Source: Acidobacteriota bacterium | GTDB lineage: Bacteria; Acidobacteriota; Terriglobia; Bryobacterales; Bryobacteraceae | Direction: 5' to 3' | Length of the DNA: 64,000 nucleotides | Assembly: GCA_947470805.1 (NCBI GenBank) | Contig: CANIVU010000024.1 | Span: forward strand, 19,349-83,348 | Shown here: piece by piece, positions 60,771 to 64,000 of the stretch | Position numbering within the stretch: position 1 is the stretch's first letter | Layout: every line of letters starts with the position of its first letter | Program-made: the position numbers and the translations under genes | The notes under the pieces: model-generated | Told to the model about the DNA's origin: nothing | What the model saw: only the letters and a program-made list of their open reading frames with translations | Databases searched by the model: none

Positions 60771-63700
60771 CTACTCCTTCGTAATCGCCTCGTCCATGTT
60801 TAACAGCACCGTCGCCACGTTCGTCCATGCCGCCAATTCGGCCACCGGCAGCTTCTTGTCCACCGGCGCCGCGCCAATCGCCACCAGTTCCGCCGCACCC
60901 TTTGTATCGCGCGTGTAGCGAACCATTTGCTTACTCACCAGCTCGCTCAGCACCTTCATCTCGCGGGCCTCCGGCACACGGCCCGTCACCTTCCGGAAGC
61001 CCAGCGTCAACCGCTTCGCCGTGTCGTTGCCACCCTCTGTGATCAGGTTCTGCGCCAACACCCGCGCCGCTTCCACATACGCCGGATCGTTCAGCAGAAC
61101 CAGCGCCTGCAAGGGCGTGTTGGTCACCGAGCGCCGCGCCACGCACTTCTCACGGTCCGGCGCATCGAAGGTGGAAAGTGACGTCGGCGGAGCCGTGCGC
61201 TTCCAGAACCAGTACATCCCGCGGCGATAGAGGTCCTCGCCCGCGCTCTCTTTGTACACCTGTGCGGAGAAGATCTCGCCGCGCGAAATCTCTTCCCAAA
61301 TCCCAGCCGGCTGGTACGGATACGTACTCTGCCCGCCCACCTTCCGGTTCAGCAAGCCGCTCACCGCCAACGCGTTGTCGCGCACAAGTTCAGCCGGCAG
61401 CCGGAACCTCGACATGTGCGACAGCAAGCGGTTCTCAGGATCGCGCTCCACCATCGCCGGCGTGGTCTTGGAGGACTGCCGGTACGTTGCCGACGTGACG
61501 ATCATCCGCTGCATCGCTTTCACATCCCAGCCCGTTTTCATGAACTCCGTGGCCATCCAATCCAGCAATTCTGGATGGCTCGGCTGATCGCCCTGCGTGC
61601 CGAAGTTCTCGCTCGATTTCACGAGGCCAATGCCGAAATAGTTCTGCCAATACCGGTTCACCGCCACGCGCGCTGTCAGCGGATGCGACGGGTCCACCAG
61701 CCACCGGGCCAGCGCCAAACGGTCCGGTTTCGCACTCGCCGCCAGCGGCGGCAGTACGGCTGGAACATTCGGTGTCACCTTCTCGCCGTGGTTGCGGTAA
61801 TCCCCGCGACCCAGCACGAACGTATCGCGCGGCTTGTCCATTTCCGACATCACCATCGTGTTCGGAATCACGTCTTCCAGGTACGCCTTCCGCTCACGCA
61901 GCGCCTTCAAATCGGCCCAAGCTGTCTTCGTCTCCTCGGAAGAAACATACGTCAGGTAGTGCTCCCGAATCTTCTGCGCCAACTCCCGCGGCCGCTGCTT
62001 CGCCGCCACGCTCAGCATGTGCGAAACGCGATGGTCCACCGCCAGGTACCGTAGCTCATTCTCATTCAAAACGCGCCGGTAAATTCGCAAATCCGCCAGC
62101 CGTCCGCGGAACCCGTTGCGGTCTTCCGTGTCTTTTTCCTGGCCGATTTCCAACGCGCCCACCGGACCCATCTTCACGGCGCTCTCCGCCTCCCGCACCA
62201 TCGGCACAGCCTGCCCGTTAATGCGAATGGTCACCCCGCCCGCCTGCGAATGCAGAATGGCCACGTGGTACTGCTCGGTCTGCACCAGCCGGTCCCGCGT
62301 GCGCAGGTGCACCCCGGGCGTCTCCACGTGCAGATGCGCCCCGCGCCGCAGATGCGGCAGCGGTTCGCTGGCATCCCACCACACATTCAGCCGGCCCGCC
62401 TGCTGCAAAAATGTTTGCGGCTCGTGGTGGCCCTGCACCAGCCACGTGGCAATCGAATACTCCGGTCCCAGGTCCATTTTCCCCAGCGAAACATGCGAAG
62501 GCGTCGCAAACACCGTTGCCTTGCCTACGCTCGTCAACGCCATCGTCGCCTCGCCACGCAGCACCTGCGCGTGCCGGTAGTTGCCGGAGTGGTCGTTCAC
62601 GGTGCCGTCCATCTCGTACTGCGCAATCAACCCCTCGCGCAGGCCCGCCGGCGCGGCATATTCCAACAGCGCCAGCCTCTGCTTTTCCCACTGCTCCTGC
62701 GCGGGCTTCACCTTGTCATCAGCCAACTCCGCCTCGCGCGTCTTGATCCGCGCCAGCACGTCGTCCAACTGCTTCTGCTGCTCCCCGCTCGGCAGCCGCA
62801 GGAACGGATCGGCATTCCCGTCACGCCCGTCCAGCCCCTTCTCCTTCACGCCATTGAAGAAGGCGAACATCCGGTAATAGTCTTTCTGCTTAATCGGATC
62901 GTACTTGTGGTCGTGGCAGCGCGCGCACGTCATCGTCATCGCCATCCACACGGTGGATGTCGTCTCCGCGCGGTCGGCTACATACTCCGTCAAATACTCA
63001 TCGGGAATCGCGCCGCCCTCGTAGTTGATCATGTGGTTCCGATTGAACCCGCTGGCGATCTTCTGGTCCACCGTCGCATTCGGCAACAAATCACCGGCCA
63101 ACTGCTCCACCGTAAACCGGTCAAACGGCATGTTGCTGTTGAAAGCGCGGATCACCCAGTCGCGCCACGGCCACATGTCCCGATGCGAGTCAATATGGAA
63201 CCCGTGCGTATCGGCATAACGAGCCAGATCCAGCCACGGCATCGCCATCTTCTCGCCGTAGTGCGCCGAAGCCAGTAGCCGGTCCACCTGCTTCTCATAC
63301 GCGTTCGCCGACTTGTCCTTCACAAACGCATCCACCTCCGCCGGCGTCGGCGGCAGGCCCGTTAGATCCAGGCTCAACCGGCGCAACAGCGTAATGCGGT
63401 CCGCTTCCGCGCTCGGCGTCAGGCTCTCCTGCTCCAGCCGCGCCAGGACGAAATGGTCAATCGGGTTCTTCGCCCACTTCTTGTCCTTCGTCACCGGCAG
63501 CGGCTTTCGCTCCGGCTTCTCGTAGGACCAATGCATTTTCCATTCGGCGCCGCTCGCGATCCATTTTTGAATCAGTTCAATTTGTGCCGCCGTCAGCGTG
63601 CGTCCCGCCGATGGCGGCGGCATGCGACGCTTCGGATCGGCATGCGCCACGCGCAGATACAGCCGGCTCGTCTCCGGTTTACCCGGCGTCAACGCCGCCA

Positions 63701-63887
63701 GCGCGCCTTCCTTCGTATCCAGCCGAATCCCCGCCATCCGCGTCGTATCGTCCGGCCCGTGGCAATAGAAACAGTTGTCCGAAAGAATCGGCCGGATATC
63801 GCGGTTGAAATCGATGCCCTTGGAGTCGGCAGCAAACACCGCCGGCAAGCCGGCAACGAGGAGTAGAAGGGACTGTCGCGAAAGCAC
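60771..63887 (-). CDS. Secreted PSCyt1-DUF1549-LamG-DUF1553 protein
   Basis: A 1038-residue exported protein with a signal peptide (SLLLLVAGLPAVFAAD). Domain order: PSCyt1 cytochrome (~26-110) with CFYCH (Cys39, Cys42, His43) and RRMPPPSAGRTLTAAQIELI; DUF1549 (~140-345) with ITLLRRLSLDLTGLPPTP and a second haem motif CARCH near 318; a LamG/concanavalin-like domain (~405-600); DUF1553 (~695-960) with LARWLVDPSHPLTARVAVNR. Large proteins of this type, common in Planctomycetes and Acidobacteria, are thought to oxidise or bind complex glycans, without proof. The GTG start has AGGAG just upstream. The DUF1501 gene follows by 2 bases. Confidence 0.94.
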   Translation of the reverse strand: MLSRQSLLLLVAGLPAVFAADSKGIDFNRDIRPILSDNCFYCHGPDDTTRMAGIRLDTKEGALAALTPGKPETSRLYLRVAHADPKRRMPPPSAGRTLTAAQIELIQKWIASGAEWKMHWSYEKPERKPLPVTKDKKWAKNPIDHFVLARLEQESLTPSAEADRITLLRRLSLDLTGLPPTPAEVDAFVKDKSANAYEKQVDRLLASAHYGEKMAMPWLDLARYADTHGFHIDSHRDMWPWRDWVIRAFNSNMPFDRFTVEQLAGDLLPNATVDQKIASGFNRNHMINYEGGAIPDEYLTEYVADRAETTSTVWMAMTMTCARCHDHKYDPIKQKDYYRMFAFFNGVKEKGLDGRDGNADPFLRLPSGEQQKQLDDVLARIKTREAELADDKVKPAQEQWEKQRLALLEYAAPAGLREGLIAQYEMDGTVNDHSGNYRHAQVLRGEATMALTSVGKATVFATPSHVSLGKMDLGPEYSIATWLVQGHHEPQTFLQQAGRLNVWWDASEPLPHLRRGAHLHVETPGVHLRTRDRLVQTEQYHVAILHSQAGGVTIRINGQAVPMVREAESAVKMGPVGALEIGQEKDTEDRNGFRGRLADLRIYRRVLNENELRYLAVDHRVSHMLSVAAKQRPRELAQKIREHYLTYVSSEETKTAWADLKALRERKAYLEDVIPNTMVMSEMDKPRDTFVLGRGDYRNHGEKVTPNVPAVLPPLAASAKPDRLALARWLVDPSHPLTARVAVNRYWQNYFGIGLVKSSENFGTQGDQPSHPELLDWMATEFMKTGWDVKAMQRMIVTSATYRQSSKTTPAMVERDPENRLLSHMSRFRLPAELVRDNALAVSGLLNRKVGGQSTYPYQPAGIWEEISRGEIFSAQVYKESAGEDLYRRGMYWFWKRTAPPTSLSTFDAPDREKCVARRSVTNTPLQALVLLNDPAYVEAARVLAQNLITEGGNDTAKRLTLGFRKVTGRVPEAREMKVLSELVSKQMVRYTRDTKGAAELVAIGAAPVDKKLPVAELAAWTNVATVLLNMDEAITKE

Positions 63888-63926
63888 GCTCCTATTTCAT
63901 CAAAACTGGCTGATAAAATCCGGTAC

Positions 63927-64000
63927 GTGCCATTCTTATTTCTCCTGGCCGCCACTCTCCCCTTCACCGTGGCCGATTTGCAGACCGGCGAACAGCGCAA
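63927..64000 (+). CDS. Start of a secreted protein (3' partial)
   Basis: From a GTG at 63927 the frame is open to the right edge and reads (M)PFLFLLAATLPFTVADLQTG, a plausible signal peptide followed by the first mature residues. It is divergent from the DUF1549/DUF1553 gene with a 39-base spacer. Too little is present to name a family, and no clear ribosome site is seen. Confidence 0.4.
   Translation, partial: MPFLFLLAATLPFTVADLQTGEQR

Overview
The window looks like chromosomal DNA of a high-G+C acidobacterium of the Solibacter/Bryobacter type. The signs are three DUF1501 proteins paired with DUF1800 or DUF1549/DUF1553 partners, two very large Oar-like TonB-dependent receptors with an N-terminal carboxypeptidase-regulatory domain, a C-terminal domain resembling the Solibacter-specific C-terminal family, many Tat or Sec exported enzymes, and frequent GTG/TTG starts. 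No rRNA, CRISPR array, insertion sequence or prophage was seen. One tRNA (Ser-GCU) is present.

Layout. 1-1003: the end of a Fic protein of the 'mobile mystery protein B' type, then a small ribbon-helix-helix/PIN toxin-antitoxin pair. 1014-5733: an MFS exporter, a Wzt-like protein whose ATPase half is degenerate, a secreted beta-helix protein and a methyltransferase with an extra Ig-like tail. 5730-12808: a membrane protein, a DUF1800/DUF1501 cassette (the DUF1800 protein carries three exact-length 216-bp Ig repeats) and a TPR protein with a clear terminator. 12854-19787: a 954-residue anchored protein with an N-terminal zinc-binding motif, a dual-OB protein overlapping a PhoD-type phosphatase, and a GT39-like glycosyltransferase. 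19792-26720: a PA14 protein, SurE, a secreted cytochrome-ankyrin-cyclase fusion, an aldo/keto reductase, two exported amidohydrolases and a frameshifted small secreted protein.

26717-37304 holds an Oar-like receptor, a secreted Pro-rich protein, DUF2239 behind a double palindrome, an enolase-superfamily enzyme with a siderophore-type receptor, and a membrane-anchored winged-helix regulator. 37379-41369 carries a DUF1549/DUF1501 cassette and an L,D-transpeptidase. 41266-49209 carries a second membrane-anchored winged-helix regulator, divergent from a three-gene unit in which an Oar-like receptor sits between two related FAD-dependent oxidoreductases. 49214-54792 is housekeeping: pyrR-pyrB-pyrC, a DinB protein, homoserine dehydrogenase and an apparently exported methyltransferase. 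54830-64000 holds tRNA-Ser, an RND efflux adaptor and pump, a DUF1549/DUF1553 plus DUF1501 cassette, and the start of one more gene.

How it fits together: most of the window encodes cell-surface and periplasmic functions, such as uptake of large or chelated substrates, exported redox and hydrolytic enzymes, and envelope modification. The most system-like signal is the repeated arrangement of a divergent, transmembrane winged-helix regulator next to a TonB receptor and its enzymes. No intergenic stretch exceeds 300 bases; the larger gaps are described in the entries or contain nothing I could recognise.
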